The notes below the pieces were generated by a model that had not been told where the DNA came from, ran no database searches, and worked only from the letters and a program-made list of their open reading frames with translations. Below are positions 24,912 to 32,800 of a DNA stretch of 64,000 nucleotides, in pieces (positions within the stretch are counted from its first letter, which is position 1; every line of letters begins with the position of its first letter). The DNA is from Arthrobacter sp. CJ23. GTDB taxonomy: Bacteria > Actinomycetota > Actinomycetes > Actinomycetales > Micrococcaceae. Location of the stretch: assembly GCF_024741795.1 (NCBI RefSeq), contig NZ_CP102950.1:2108001-2172000 (forward strand). The letters are read 5' to 3'. A program made the position numbers and the translations under genes.

Positions 24912-25529
24912 ATGGCTTTCGGAATGGTCGCGGCGTTTTGGGCAGTGTCCTTCCTGTTCGTGCTGACGCCGGGGGCGGACTGGGCGTACGCCATCTCGGC
25001 CGGGCTCCGGCACCGGACCGTGCTGCCCGCCGTCGGAGGGTTGCTGTCCGGGCATGTGGTGGCCACCGCCGTCGTCGCTGCCGGGGTGGGCGCGCTGGTG
25101 AGCGGCTCGCCGGTGGTACTGACAGCGCTGACCGTTGCCGGTTCGGCGTATTTAGTCTGCTTGGGCATTGGCATGCTCAAGAACCCATCGATCCCTGAGG
25201 CTGGGCAGGAACAGGCCTCCGGATCGTGGGTGCGGCAGGCCCTGAAGGGCGCGGGGATCAGCGGGCTCAATCCGAAGGTGTTCCTGTTGTTCCTGGCGCT
25301 GCTGCCGCAATTCACCGACCCCAACGGCTCCTGGCCCATCGCCGGGCAGGTCGCAATACTCGGCCTCATTCACGTGGCCAGCTGCGCCGTCGTCTACACA
25401 GGCGTGGGCGTCGGTGCCCGCGTGGTGCTGCGTGCCCGCCCCGCCGCTGCCCGGACCGTTACTCGCATCTCCGGTGCCGCGATGGTCGCCATTGGTCTGT
25501 TCCTGCTGGTGGAACAACTGATCCACTAG
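24912..25529 (+). CDS. LysE/RhtB-family amino-acid exporter
   Basis: 205 residues with six hydrophobic segments. The family signature FLFVLTPGADWAYAISAGLR is near the N-terminus, and GAGISGLNPKVFLLFLALLP lies near the middle. RBS CTAGGAGAAG precedes ATG 24912. It is an inner-membrane exporter of an amino acid or similar compound, probably induced by the divergent AsnC protein. The RraA-family gene follows after 39 bp and may be cotranscribed. Confidence 0.88.
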   Translation: MAFGMVAAFWAVSFLFVLTPGADWAYAISAGLRHRTVLPAVGGLLSGHVVATAVVAAGVGALVSGSPVVLTALTVAGSAYLVCLGIGMLKNPSIPEAGQEQASGSWVRQALKGAGISGLNPKVFLLFLALLPQFTDPNGSWPIAGQVAILGLIHVASCAVVYTGVGVGARVVLRARPAAARTVTRISGAAMVAIGLFLLVEQLIH

Positions 25530-25568
25530 CACCAACGTAGAGTCCCCACACATTGAGGAGAACAACCC

Positions 25569-26276
25569 TTGCAAGCAGAACAGCTCCACCGGACCTTCAT
25601 GGACCTGACAACCCCGCACGTCGCGGATGCGTGCATGCGGCTCGGCATTGCGGTCCGCTGCGCCCCCGCAGATACCCGTCCGTTGTGGAGCGGCGCGCAC
25701 CTGCTCGGCCGGGTCCGTCCGGCGCGCCACTACGGCAGCGTGGACGTCTTCCTGGAGGCAATCGACCACGCCGATCCTGGCGACGTCCTGGTGGTCGACA
25801 ACGGCGGCCGGCAGGACGAAGCCTGCGTCGGGGACCTTGTGACGCTGGAGGCACGCCTCGCGGGCCTGGCCGGGATCCTCATTTGGGGACTGCACCGTGA
25901 CACCGCCGAGTTGCGGACCATCCGGCTGCCGCTGTTTAGTGCCGGGGCGCTGCCGGTGGGTCCGCAACGCCTCGATCCACGTGACTCCGCAGCCTTGGTG
26001 TCCGCACGGTGCGGCGAACACGTCGTCACCGCCGATGACTTTGTCCTGGGCGACGATGACGGTGTGCTGTTCCTTCCCCTGGATCGCGCCGCCGATATAG
26101 CGGACGTGGCAACTGCCATCCGCGACACGGAACGCTCGCAGGCCGCCCGGATGCACATGGGGACGACGTTCCGGTCCCAGGCCCGTTTGGGGGAGTACCT
26201 CGCTGCCCGGGAAGCCGATGCAGAGTTCACCTTCCGGCAGCACCTGCGCGCCGTGGGCGGCGAGATCGAAGAATGA
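25569..26276 (+). CDS. RraA-family protein (HMG/CHA aldolase-like)
   Basis: 235 residues from a TTG start with AGGAG 9 nt upstream. Family motifs are DVLVVDNGGRQDEACVGDL and the G-x(n)-R-D site at R110-D111 in GILIWGLHRDT. The family includes 4-hydroxy-4-methyl-2-oxoglutarate/oxaloacetate aldolases and the RNase E inhibitor RraA. Full catalytic motifs and length suggest an aldolase or decarboxylase rather than the RNase regulator, which would be pointless without confirmed RNase E partnership. Its last 125 bp have a decayed homologous copy 3.5 kb downstream (29691-29820), so the 3' end marks a rearrangement boundary. Confidence 0.82.
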   Translation: MQAEQLHRTFMDLTTPHVADACMRLGIAVRCAPADTRPLWSGAHLLGRVRPARHYGSVDVFLEAIDHADPGDVLVVDNGGRQDEACVGDLVTLEARLAGLAGILIWGLHRDTAELRTIRLPLFSAGALPVGPQRLDPRDSAALVSARCGEHVVTADDFVLGDDDGVLFLPLDRAADIADVATAIRDTERSQAARMHMGTTFRSQARLGEYLAAREADAEFTFRQHLRAVGGEIEE

Positions 26277-26463
26277 CAGCCAGCGTGACCTGAAGGGGCC
26301 TACGCACGGATCCTGCAACGGACATGCCGGGTTGCCGCTACGCGGGGCCTCTTCCGCGGGCTCGGTTTTCTGCCCGGGGCAACGAAATGCAGCGCCCACT
26401 TTATGCGGTGCTGCTGTTGGACCAAGGCCTTTGGAGCGGAGAATCGGGGGTGTGGACACTGTC

Positions 26464-27845
26464 CACAGACCCGTGAATAACCTTTGCGGGGCGTGGGTGA
26501 CCCTCCGGGGCGCTGCTCCGGTCGGTGGTGGCCCGCGGGATCAGGCAGCTGGGTCGATGACGACGGTGTGACCGAGACGTTCGAGCTGCGCGACGAAGCG
26601 GCGGGTGTGGGCCTGCTCATGCCGGTGCTGCAGCCACTCGGGCCCGAGATCACGGTAGGGTTCGTCGCGCTTGAGCATGTAGTAGGCGCTGACGAGGATT
26701 GAGTGGGCGGCGGCGATCTGGGCCCGTTTGGCGCCCCGCCGGGAAGCGATCCGGGATTGTTGGGCGGACAGGTAGGTGTTCTTGCTGCGCGCCGCTGACC
26801 CGGCTGCCTCTACCAACATCGAGGTGAGCCATTTGTTTCCGTGTCGGGCCCCGGCCGGACTCCGGCGCCCGGCTGACTCGTGGATCGCCGGCGCGACACC
26901 GGCCCAAGCGGCCAAGTGCGCCGCCGACGGGAACTGGGACATCTCACCGCCCGTTTCGGCAATGATGACCTGCGCGACTTTCAGCCCTACCCCCGGAATC
27001 GTCTGCAGCAACCCGATCTGGTGGGCCCACGGCCGCGACGCGGTTTCGATCGTCTCATCCAGCGTCGCCAGAGCGACCTCGACCCGGTCCAGTCGTTCGA
27101 GCATCGCCGCAGCCAGCCGAGCATGATCCGCATCGAAGTAGCCCGTCAAAGCCTCGATCAGGTCGGGGATCTTGGCCCGCATCCTTCCCTTGGCCAGTTG
27201 CGCCAGGACCTGAGGGTCGGCCTCGCCGGCAATCAATGCCGCGAGCATGGCACGAACCGAAACCGTGGTCACCGACGATGCGACCGAGGAGACCTTGATG
27301 CTGGCGTCTTCGAGCATCTTCTCCAACCGGCCAGAGTCCCTCGTCCGGTCTCCCATCAGCTGCACCCGGTAACGCGTCAGCAGGCGCAGACGGCGAATCG
27401 GTGGCGGCGGCACGAACGAAGGTCGAACCAGACCATGCTCCATCAACTGGGCGATCCACTCTGCGTCCTTGACATCGGTCTTTCGACCCGGGACCGCCTT
27501 CATGTGAGCGGCGTTGAGCAGCCAGCACTCCATCCGCTCCTCCAAAGCGTAAAACACCGGCTTCCAGTACGTGCTGGTCGACTCCATCGCCGCCAAGGTC
27601 ACGCCTTGCCCGACCAGCCAATCCCTCATCAGCTCAAGTGAGCGCGTCATGGTCCGGAACGTCCGCGTCTCGCTGTGACGACCGCCGCCCGGCCCGGGTA
27701 TACGCACGCACACGGTCACCGACTTCTTGCCGATGTCCAACCCGGCGACGCGCGTGAACATCACGTCCATCAGAATCACCAATCCTTCCAAGCGAGAACC
27801 GATATCAGCGCCGCTTGGAGGATCCTCTGTTCAGGACACAGACCC
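26464..27845 (-). mobile_element. IS110-family insertion sequence (boundaries approximate)
   Basis: The transposase gene is flanked by short noncoding ends without terminal inverted repeats, as is usual for IS110. CACAGACCC occurs at both proposed edges (26464-26472 and 27837-27845) and could be the recombination core. The palindrome TGTGGACA-C-TGTCCACA (26451-26467) overlaps the left copy. If these edges are right, the element is about 1.4 kb. IS110 elements carry a bridge RNA in a noncoding end; the end downstream of the transposase (26277-26540) is the longer candidate. Confidence 0.6.
26541..27770 (-). CDS. IS110-family transposase (DEDD recombinase)
   Basis: 409 residues from ATG 27770; a TTG at 27791 and an ATG at 27761 are alternatives. 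The N-terminal RuvC-like DEDD domain shows VAGLDIGKKSV, AAMESTSTYWKPV and GRKTDVKDAEWIA. The C-terminal Transposase_20 domain with the catalytic serine has LQTIPGVGLKVAQVIIAETG, FPSAAHLAAWAGVAP and RHGNKWLTSMLVEAA. It appears intact and potentially active. It sits between an intact rraA-like gene and a tRNA scar, so its insertion may have driven the local rearrangement. Confidence 0.92.
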   Translation of the reverse strand: MDVMFTRVAGLDIGKKSVTVCVRIPGPGGGRHSETRTFRTMTRSLELMRDWLVGQGVTLAAMESTSTYWKPVFYALEERMECWLLNAAHMKAVPGRKTDVKDAEWIAQLMEHGLVRPSFVPPPPIRRLRLLTRYRVQLMGDRTRDSGRLEKMLEDASIKVSSVASSVTTVSVRAMLAALIAGEADPQVLAQLAKGRMRAKIPDLIEALTGYFDADHARLAAAMLERLDRVEVALATLDETIETASRPWAHQIGLLQTIPGVGLKVAQVIIAETGGEMSQFPSAAHLAAWAGVAPAIHESAGRRSPAGARHGNKWLTSMLVEAAGSAARSKNTYLSAQQSRIASRRGAKRAQIAAAHSILVSAYYMLKRDEPYRDLGPEWLQHRHEQAHTRRFVAQLERLGHTVVIDPAA

Positions 27846-28094
27846 ACGTGCTCTACGGCAACAATCCGGCACACCCAAGAACCCCGCGTCATACACTTCT
27901 ACGGGCTCACCCGCACCAGTGTGAATCGACGTCGCCAAGCGGCACCCCAATTCTCATCCCTCGGCACGCGGAAGGCACTTCCCCATTCTTTACAGACCTT
28001 GCTTTGGACTGGGTCGTACAGCCGCCGGACCGGGCCGGATTCCGCATGTTTCCGCGGGAGCCCAGTGTTTGCAGGGGGGGGGGGGCTGGAGTCC

Positions 28095-28117
28095 GGTTCG
28101 AGTCCCACCTCGGGCAC
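28095..28117 (+). pseudogene. tRNA 3'-end fragment (attachment-site scar)
   Basis: The 23 nt starting GGTTCGAGTCCCACC and ending GGGCAC have the form of a TpsiC loop, the 3' half of the T stem and the acceptor 3' strand. The five bases upstream do not pair with the T stem, and no matching 5' acceptor (GCCCGAG) is found nearby. Only the 3' end of a tRNA gene is present, with its downstream terminator. Such remnants are left by integrative elements or by deletion. Confidence 0.6.
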
Positions 28118-28118
28118 A

Positions 28119-28153
28119 GTGTTTCCCAGCTCAGGGGCCTGTTGGCCGCTGAG
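28119..28153 (+). repeat. Post-tRNA segment, copy 1
   Basis: A 35-bp segment beginning GTGTTTCCCAGCTCAGGGG directly after the tRNA fragment. It recurs with four substitutions or indels at 29071-29106. Confidence 0.7.
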
Positions 28154-28176
28154 TGTGGACAAAATGTTCACGAATG

Positions 28177-28197
28177 GGCCCCTTTGGGGCCTTTTTT
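28177..28197 (+). terminator. Rho-independent terminator of the truncated tRNA
   Basis: GGCCCC-TTT-GGGGCC followed by six Ts. It sits 60 bp after the tRNA 3' fragment, the usual place for a tRNA terminator. Confidence 0.8.
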
Positions 28198-28403
28198 CGT
28201 ACCCAATGAGCCTTAACCGACGCAGCGTCACGCCCACGATTCTTTGCTAATCGCGAGCCGTCCCCGACTGGCAACTCGCAAGAAAAGCCAGCAAACTAGG
28301 TAGGGGGTAATCAGGGGAGTGACCGAAGATCGCTCCCGCCGGATGGAAAGGCCCCGTCATTCCAAAACCAAATCGGCGATTCAATCCGTTCCGTAGGCAC
28401 CTC

Positions 28404-29027
28404 ATGCTCGGCCACCCACCCTCTTCAGAGGTCAAGAACTTCGGTGAGCTCAAACCGGTCGAACCGGCCGCTCGGCGGGAGGGAATGCCCCTCATAGGCG
28501 AAGATCAGGTCTACGTGGTGAAGTACGGGATGGCTTACCACAGCAGTTGGTGCCAGGCCGTGGCCGACAAGTGGCGTACCGCTCCCAGGGGACTGCTGGT
28601 AGCAATGTTGGCCGAGGTCGGGGCACGTAGCCCGTGCCAGGAATGCGCCCAGCTCTTGAAAGAGGCCAAGCCGTCGCCTGTGCAGAAGTACCAGACCCCG
28701 CAACCTCATCTGACCGACTGGGTGGTCCCGCTGAGGGTGATTGGGCTCGCTCATGGAATCCTCTTCCTGGCAGCGAGCCCGGAGCATCGGGGTCGCCTTA
28801 AGGAGACCGCTGTGGAGCCAGCGACGCCGCTCTACGTTGGCGGCCAGCGTGACGGCATGCTCGTACGGCTGGATGCCGGTCGCCCCGAACCACTCCTGGT
28901 TGTGCAGATGGACCCACGCGCCACGTTCCGGAATGGCCCTTACCAGGCGCGCCTGCGTCATCCGCTGCAGAGGTCGGCGACCAAACCCTTTGCAGTGGCC
29001 TGCATTGAACCGGTGCCGGAGGCATAG
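28404..29027 (+). CDS. Hypothetical protein with a CxxC pair
   Basis: 207 residues, not recognised. The middle part looks protein-like: YGMAYHSSWCQAVADKW, then PRGLLVAMLAEVGARSPC and CQECAQLL, giving a possible Cys-rich metal site (SWC with CQEC). The C-terminal half has no motif. ATG 28404 has a poor ribosome site; ATG 28485 is also possible. It lies between the two post-tRNA repeats in accessory DNA and ends 29 bp before a hairpin. It could be a cargo gene or partly decayed. Confidence 0.45.
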   Translation: MLGHPPSSEVKNFGELKPVEPAARREGMPLIGEDQVYVVKYGMAYHSSWCQAVADKWRTAPRGLLVAMLAEVGARSPCQECAQLLKEAKPSPVQKYQTPQPHLTDWVVPLRVIGLAHGILFLAASPEHRGRLKETAVEPATPLYVGGQRDGMLVRLDAGRPEPLLVVQMDPRATFRNGPYQARLRHPLQRSATKPFAVACIEPVPEA

Positions 29028-29056
29028 TATAGAGGGCTAAGCACAATGTGCACGGT

Positions 29057-29077
29057 CCCCCTTTGGGGGCGTGTTTT
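29057..29077 (+). terminator. Hairpin after the hypothetical gene
   Basis: CCCCC-TTT-GGGGG with a short T run a few bases further on. It resembles the tRNA terminator at 28177 and may be derived from it. Confidence 0.55.
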
Positions 29078-29106
29078 CCCAGCTCAGGGGTCTGTTGACC
29101 GCTGGG
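29071..29106 (+). repeat. Post-tRNA segment, copy 2
   Basis: Begins GTGTTTTCCCAGCTCAGGGG and matches 28119-28153 closely. No tRNA sequence precedes it; a terminator-like hairpin does. Confidence 0.7.
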
Positions 29107-29690
29107 CAAGGTTTCAGTCCTGACAGTCAGGCCAGATTTCGGATCCGCCGTCGTGAATGCGGTCACCGGAGGTTTTCGCAACGGTCGACGGGGTACACCA
29201 GGCCGTGGCCGGGCAGCGGATCCCGTTGGACACTTGAACGTCCGTACCTTCGCAGGAGGGACTGCAGACGGGTCGGAAAGCTACTATCCGCTTCACTTCA
29301 GCCAGCCACGCTGACCGGACGCTATGGCGGAGGCCTCTTCCAAGGGTGCTGCCTGATTCATGGCTCCTCCTGCTCCCGGAGTCTTGCTAATTGCCTGCCG
29401 CGTCAGCGGCTTAGGTTCCTTGGGCTGCCGCTGGATTAACCGTGCCACCCGTGGATCAAGAGCAGCCGTGGTTTTCCATAGCTTTTGGCGCAGTTTTTGC
29501 GCAGGAAAAGGAAGCATTCGAGGCGTGGTCCTTGTCTGAGACAGTTGAGCGCCCAGCTGCAACCTGCCCCCAGTGCCCCGGCTGGTCCATTCCAGCACCG
29601 CCGGGCTGAGTATTTTGACGGCATCCAGACGTGGCTGGCCTCTCGTGCCGTCATCGCCATCGCTTTGGAGCTATGGCCCGGGCTCCAAGG
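29107..29690. other. Apparently non-coding accessory DNA
   Basis: 584 bp between the second post-tRNA repeat and the rraA remnant. Short minus-strand frames at 29114-29296 and 29293-29598 have no recognisable domains or ribosome sites. Probably decayed sequence. The last 65 bp show weak similarity to the middle of the rraA-like gene. Confidence 0.4.
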
Positions 29691-29820
29691 CGGCCGGGAT
29701 GCACATGGGTACGACTTTCCGTTCCCAGACGCCTGGCCGAATACCTCGCGGCCCGGGAAACCAATGCAGAGTTCACGTTCCGGCAGCACTTGCGCGCTGT
29801 CGGCGGAGATTGAGGAATGA
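29691..29820 (+). pseudogene. Remnant of a second rraA-like gene (3' end)
   Basis: The DNA aligns with the last 125 bp of the rraA-like gene at 26152-26276, including the following GACAGCCAGCG. Two small deletions shift the frame, so recognisable peptides (MHMGTTFRSQ; LAEYLAARET; FTFRQHLRAVGG) lie in different frames. The 5' part is missing. Sequence drift shows it is an old copy, not a fresh duplication. Confidence 0.8.
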
Positions 29821-29926
29821 CAGCCAGCGCGGTGACCTGAAGCGTTGCGATGTGAGCCGCTGTCGGTGCCATGCCGTTGCGTCGCTCGACTCTGTCGCCC
29901 CGGCGAGGGCCTCTATCTGATGGCGG

Positions 29927-31012
29927 CTAACTTCGAAGGTATTGCCGGAGCCCGGGGATGGCGAAGTCGACCTTGCCGTAGCCGGCTGGTTCGATCAGGC
30001 CTGCGGCGATGAGCCTGTTGCGGTATTTGGAAACGACATTGGGCTTGGATTTGATGATGTGCCCGATCTGGGCGGCAGTTGAGGGGCCGTCCTGTTCGGC
30101 CATGGCGTGAAGGAAGTCGCGGTCCTTGTCGGAGAGGTCTGAGAGGGCGGACTCGACGACGACCAGCGTGTTCCGTCGCTGTGCGGCCGCGATGGCTGTG
30201 CGAACGCTGTGTTGATCCAAGGTCCAGTTGGCCTTGCCTGCCTCCATCCAGAGGTAGTAGCCAATGAGTTGAATGAGGAAAGGATAGCCTTCGGTGGCTT
30301 CTGCCGCCTCGTTGAGCAGTTCGGGGGAGACGTCGATGCCGCCGGCTTTGAACAGTTCCCGGTAGGAGGTGGTGACTTCGGCAATTGCGGCCTCGTGGAG
30401 GTTGATCCTGTCGGCCCGCCGCAGGAAGGTGGCCACGCCTTCGTTAAGTAGGTCGGAGACGGCTGATGGGAGGCCGGCGAAGATCAGACCAATGGGTAGC
30501 CCGTCGCGGATGAAGTGTTGCACGTCGGCGGCCAGTTGGGAGATTTCGGTCCGGTCCACGGCATGGATTTCGTCAATAGTGATGACCAGGCCTGTGGCTT
30601 TGGCGTCGAGCAGTTGAAGCAGTGTCTCCCCCGTTCGGCGCCAGTCCGGAAGTCGTTCCTGGGGGAGTTGGGTGGTGAGCCCGAACCCTGCCGCGGAGAA
30701 GGCGGTGATCTTTCGTGTTGGTGGCCCGTCTCCGAGTTCGTCAGCAAGGCGGAGCATGTCGTCGCCGATTCTGGCCAGGAAGCCAGGATTGGCTGTCCGG
30801 GAGATCACGGCCCAGCCGTGGTTCCTGGCGATGGCTTCTGCTGCGCTCAGCATGACAGTCTTGCCGATACCTCTGGAGCCGGTGATGATGGTGAGAAGCC
30901 CGGGAGCTCCTGATCCTTGTTGCAGCCCGTATTCGAATTCATCCAGGAGCCCTGCTCGCCCGATCAGGTCCGGTGGGGTGGCTCCGGCGGTTGGCTTGAA
31001 TGGATTCTGCAC
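29927..31012 (-). CDS. AAA/STAND ATPase with C-terminal winged helix, Orc1/Cdc6-like layout
   Basis: 361 residues. Walker A TGSRGIGKT (44-52), Walker B LVITIDEIH (D147, E148), and a sensor-like FAGLPSAVSDLL. The C-terminal 80 residues form a probable winged-helix domain (STAAQIGHIIKSKPNVVSKY, RLIAAGLIE). Single-protein ATPases of this layout occur in many actinobacterial genomes and on mobile DNA; functions proposed include DNA binding and regulation, and none is proven. Four GGTGAAA repeats lie just upstream of its start, which could be its own binding sites. It borders the scarred region, so it may be accessory. Confidence 0.75.
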   Translation of the reverse strand: MQNPFKPTAGATPPDLIGRAGLLDEFEYGLQQGSGAPGLLTIITGSRGIGKTVMLSAAEAIARNHGWAVISRTANPGFLARIGDDMLRLADELGDGPPTRKITAFSAAGFGLTTQLPQERLPDWRRTGETLLQLLDAKATGLVITIDEIHAVDRTEISQLAADVQHFIRDGLPIGLIFAGLPSAVSDLLNEGVATFLRRADRINLHEAAIAEVTTSYRELFKAGGIDVSPELLNEAAEATEGYPFLIQLIGYYLWMEAGKANWTLDQHSVRTAIAAAQRRNTLVVVESALSDLSDKDRDFLHAMAEQDGPSTAAQIGHIIKSKPNVVSKYRNRLIAAGLIEPAGYGKVDFAIPGLRQYLRS

Positions 31013-31023
31013 GAGGCCTCCGG

Positions 31024-31058
31024 GGTGAAAGCGGGTGAAACTGGTGAAACTGGTGAAA
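31024..31058. repeat. Four direct repeats GGTGAAA upstream of the ATPase gene
   Basis: GGTGAAA begins at 31024, 31034, 31043 and 31052, spaced 10, 9 and 9 bp. The last two copies extend to GGTGAAACT. The array lies 12-46 bp upstream of the ATPase ATG, covering its promoter region. About one helical turn per unit suggests cooperative protein binding. Confidence 0.8.
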
Positions 31059-31158
31059 CTTTCGCCAGTCTAGCAGGCTCGTCATCAGGGAGCCCGGACG
31101 AGGCGTTGATTCGTTCAGTGCGGCTGAACCATGACAGTGGCGGTGCCGACGCAGGTTT

Positions 31159-31229
31159 CGGATTCGACACGTACGGAAGCGATCCGTTTGGTGGGAATGA
31201 CTTCCCACCAAACGGATCCGCCGAATCCG
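31159..31229. terminator. Nested long hairpin after xylB
   Basis: A perfect 17-bp stem (31181-31197 with 31202-31218) with a 4-nt loop lies inside a second inverted repeat CGGATTCG/CGAATCCG (31159-31166, 31222-31229). It is placed to end the minus-strand xylAB transcript. Confidence 0.8.
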
Positions 31230-31296
31230 GACCCTTTGTCCCTGAGGTCAGGAGGCCAGGCCTTGACGCGCTGGCGGATCAGGCGCCGGCGTCAAT

Positions 31297-32796
31297 TCAG
31301 GCGCTCGCCCTCTTGTAGTTCGTGCTTATCAGCTCCCGGAAGTCCTGTTCCGGGGCCGCAGACAGCGCCACCGTCCACGTGGGCCGGTCCCCGGTGAGTG
31401 CCCACGTCGCCTGCACGGCGGCGCCCCGGGCCACATACTCGCCCGGGCTGGGAATGGACACAGGGAGATCAAAGACCTGGGCCGCAATTTGCTGCACGGC
31501 AGGATTCTGCACGGCGCCGCCAATCAGCAAGAGGCGTTCCGCGTGGCCGCCCACGGCACGCAGGGCATCCAAGCCTCCGCCGAGGCCGCACAGCATCCCT
31601 TCGATTGCCGCCCGGGCGATGTTCGGCCGCGTGGTGGAGGCGATGCTGAGGCCGTGGAAACTGGCTTTTGCATGAGGCAGGTTGGGCGTCCGTTCCCCCT
31701 CGAAATACGGTACCAGCACCACGCCTCCCGAACCCGGTTCGGCCTCCAGGGCGAGCCGGGACAGCTCGTCGAAGTCGACGTCGAGCAGTGCCGCAACGGA
31801 AGTGAGCACGCGTGCGGCGTTCAGCGTCACGGCGATCGGCAAGTATTCACCACTGGCATCCGCGAAGCCCGCCACGGTTCCGCTCACGTCTTGCCCCGGC
31901 GAAGAGTCGACAGCGAACACGGTGCCGCTGGTGCCCACGGACACGACGACGTCGCCGGGTTTGGCCCCCAAGCCAAGGGCGGCAGCAGCGTTGTCGCCGG
32001 CTCCCACGCCCAGCAGGATCCCGCCACCCAACGCCCCGCTTGCGCCGGGGCCACCGAAACACCCCGGGTGCACGCGGCCTGCGGCTTCGCCCGGGCCCAG
32101 CACGCGGGGGAGCACGACGCCGCCGCGCGGCGCCGTCGCTGTCCCGCCTGAGGCTTCCCGGGCGTTTTGGCCGAACGCCAGTTTGAACAGGTCCAGGTCA
32201 TAGCTGCCGGTGGCCGGGCTCCAGTAGCCGGTTCCGCTGGCGTCCGAGCGGTCCGTGGTGAGCGCCTCGAGATCCGGCCCCAAGGGGCTGGCTCCTGCCG
32301 GGCCGTAGCCGCGGAGTCGCCACATGAGCCAGTCGTGGGGGAGTGCGACGGCGGCCACCCTGGCCGCGCTTTCGGGTTCGTGGTCCCTGATCCAGCGGAT
32401 CTTGGTGATGGTGAAGGAAGCCACCGGCACCAGCCCGGTCCGCCGGGCGAAGTCCTCCGCCCCTACTTCGGCGGTGAGATCCGCTGCCGATCCGGCCGAG
32501 CGGGTGTCATTCCACAGCAAGGCCGGCCGGATCACGTTGCCGTCTCGGTCCAGCAACACCATGCCGTGCTGCTGGCCTGCGACGGAGAGCGCGCTGACGT
32601 CGGCCAAGCCGGCGGCATCGTCGATCGCTTCGGAAAGCGCCCGCCACCAGTGGTCCGGATGGACTTCCGTTCCGTCCGGGTGGCTCGCCCGGCCTTCGCG
32701 GACAAGGGCGCCGCTCAGGGTGTCAAGGACCACCACTTTGCAGCTTTGGGTAGAGGAGTCAACTCCCGCAACGAGGTTCAAGGAAGTCGCCGCCAT
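31297..32796 (-). CDS. xylB: Xylulokinase
   Basis: 499 residues, FGGY kinase family. The N-terminal phosphate loop [10 protein letters not shown], the substrate site [10 protein letters not shown] with WND (N96, D97), and [13 protein letters not shown] holding the catalytic aspartate are present; the second domain has [10 protein letters not shown]. It phosphorylates D-xylulose to xylulose 5-phosphate in the cytoplasm. It starts 4 bp after the xylose isomerase stop, so the two form one operon, ending in a strong hairpin. Confidence 0.93.
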   Translation of the reverse strand: MAATSLNLVAGVDSSTQSCKVVVLDTLSGALVREGRASHPDGTEVHPDHWWRALSEAIDDAAGLADVSALSVAGQQHGMVLLDRDGNVIRPALLWNDTRSAGSAADLTAEVGAEDFARRTGLVPVASFTITKIRWIRDHEPESAARVAAVALPHDWLMWRLRGYGPAGASPLGPDLEALTTDRSDASGTGYWSPATGSYDLDLFKLAFGQNAREASGGTATAPRGGVVLPRVLGPGEAAGRVHPGCFGGPGASGALGGGILLGVGAGDNAAAALGLGAKPGDVVVSVGTSGTVFAVDSSPGQDVSGTVAGFADASGEYLPIAVTLNAARVLTSVAALLDVDFDELSRLALEAEPGSGGVVLVPYFEGERTPNLPHAKASFHGLSIASTTRPNIARAAIEGMLCGLGGGLDALRAVGGHAERLLLIGGAVQNPAVQQIAAQVFDLPVSIPSPGEYVARGAAVQATWALTGDRPTWTVALSAAPEQDFRELISTNYKRASA

Positions 32797-32800
32797 GGAA

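Larger units (their letters stand above)
27846..28403. other. Non-coding scar between the IS element and the hypothetical gene
   Basis: 558 bp. It contains a run of twelve Gs (28074-28085), a 23-nt tRNA 3' end (28095-28117), a post-tRNA segment (28119-28153) and a rho-independent terminator (28177-28197). Reading frames across it have no protein-like features and run antisense to the tRNA piece. Confidence 0.6.

Noticed and set aside
27899..28237. 112-codon minus-strand frame over the tRNA fragment
   Set aside because: Its translation (with EVGLEPDSS) is the typical false peptide read from the antisense of a tRNA T-arm. No ribosome site or domain is present.
29114..29598. Two small minus-strand frames of 60 and 101 codons
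   Set aside because: They overlap each other, lack ribosome sites and show no family features. They lie in decayed accessory DNA, so I cannot support them as genes.
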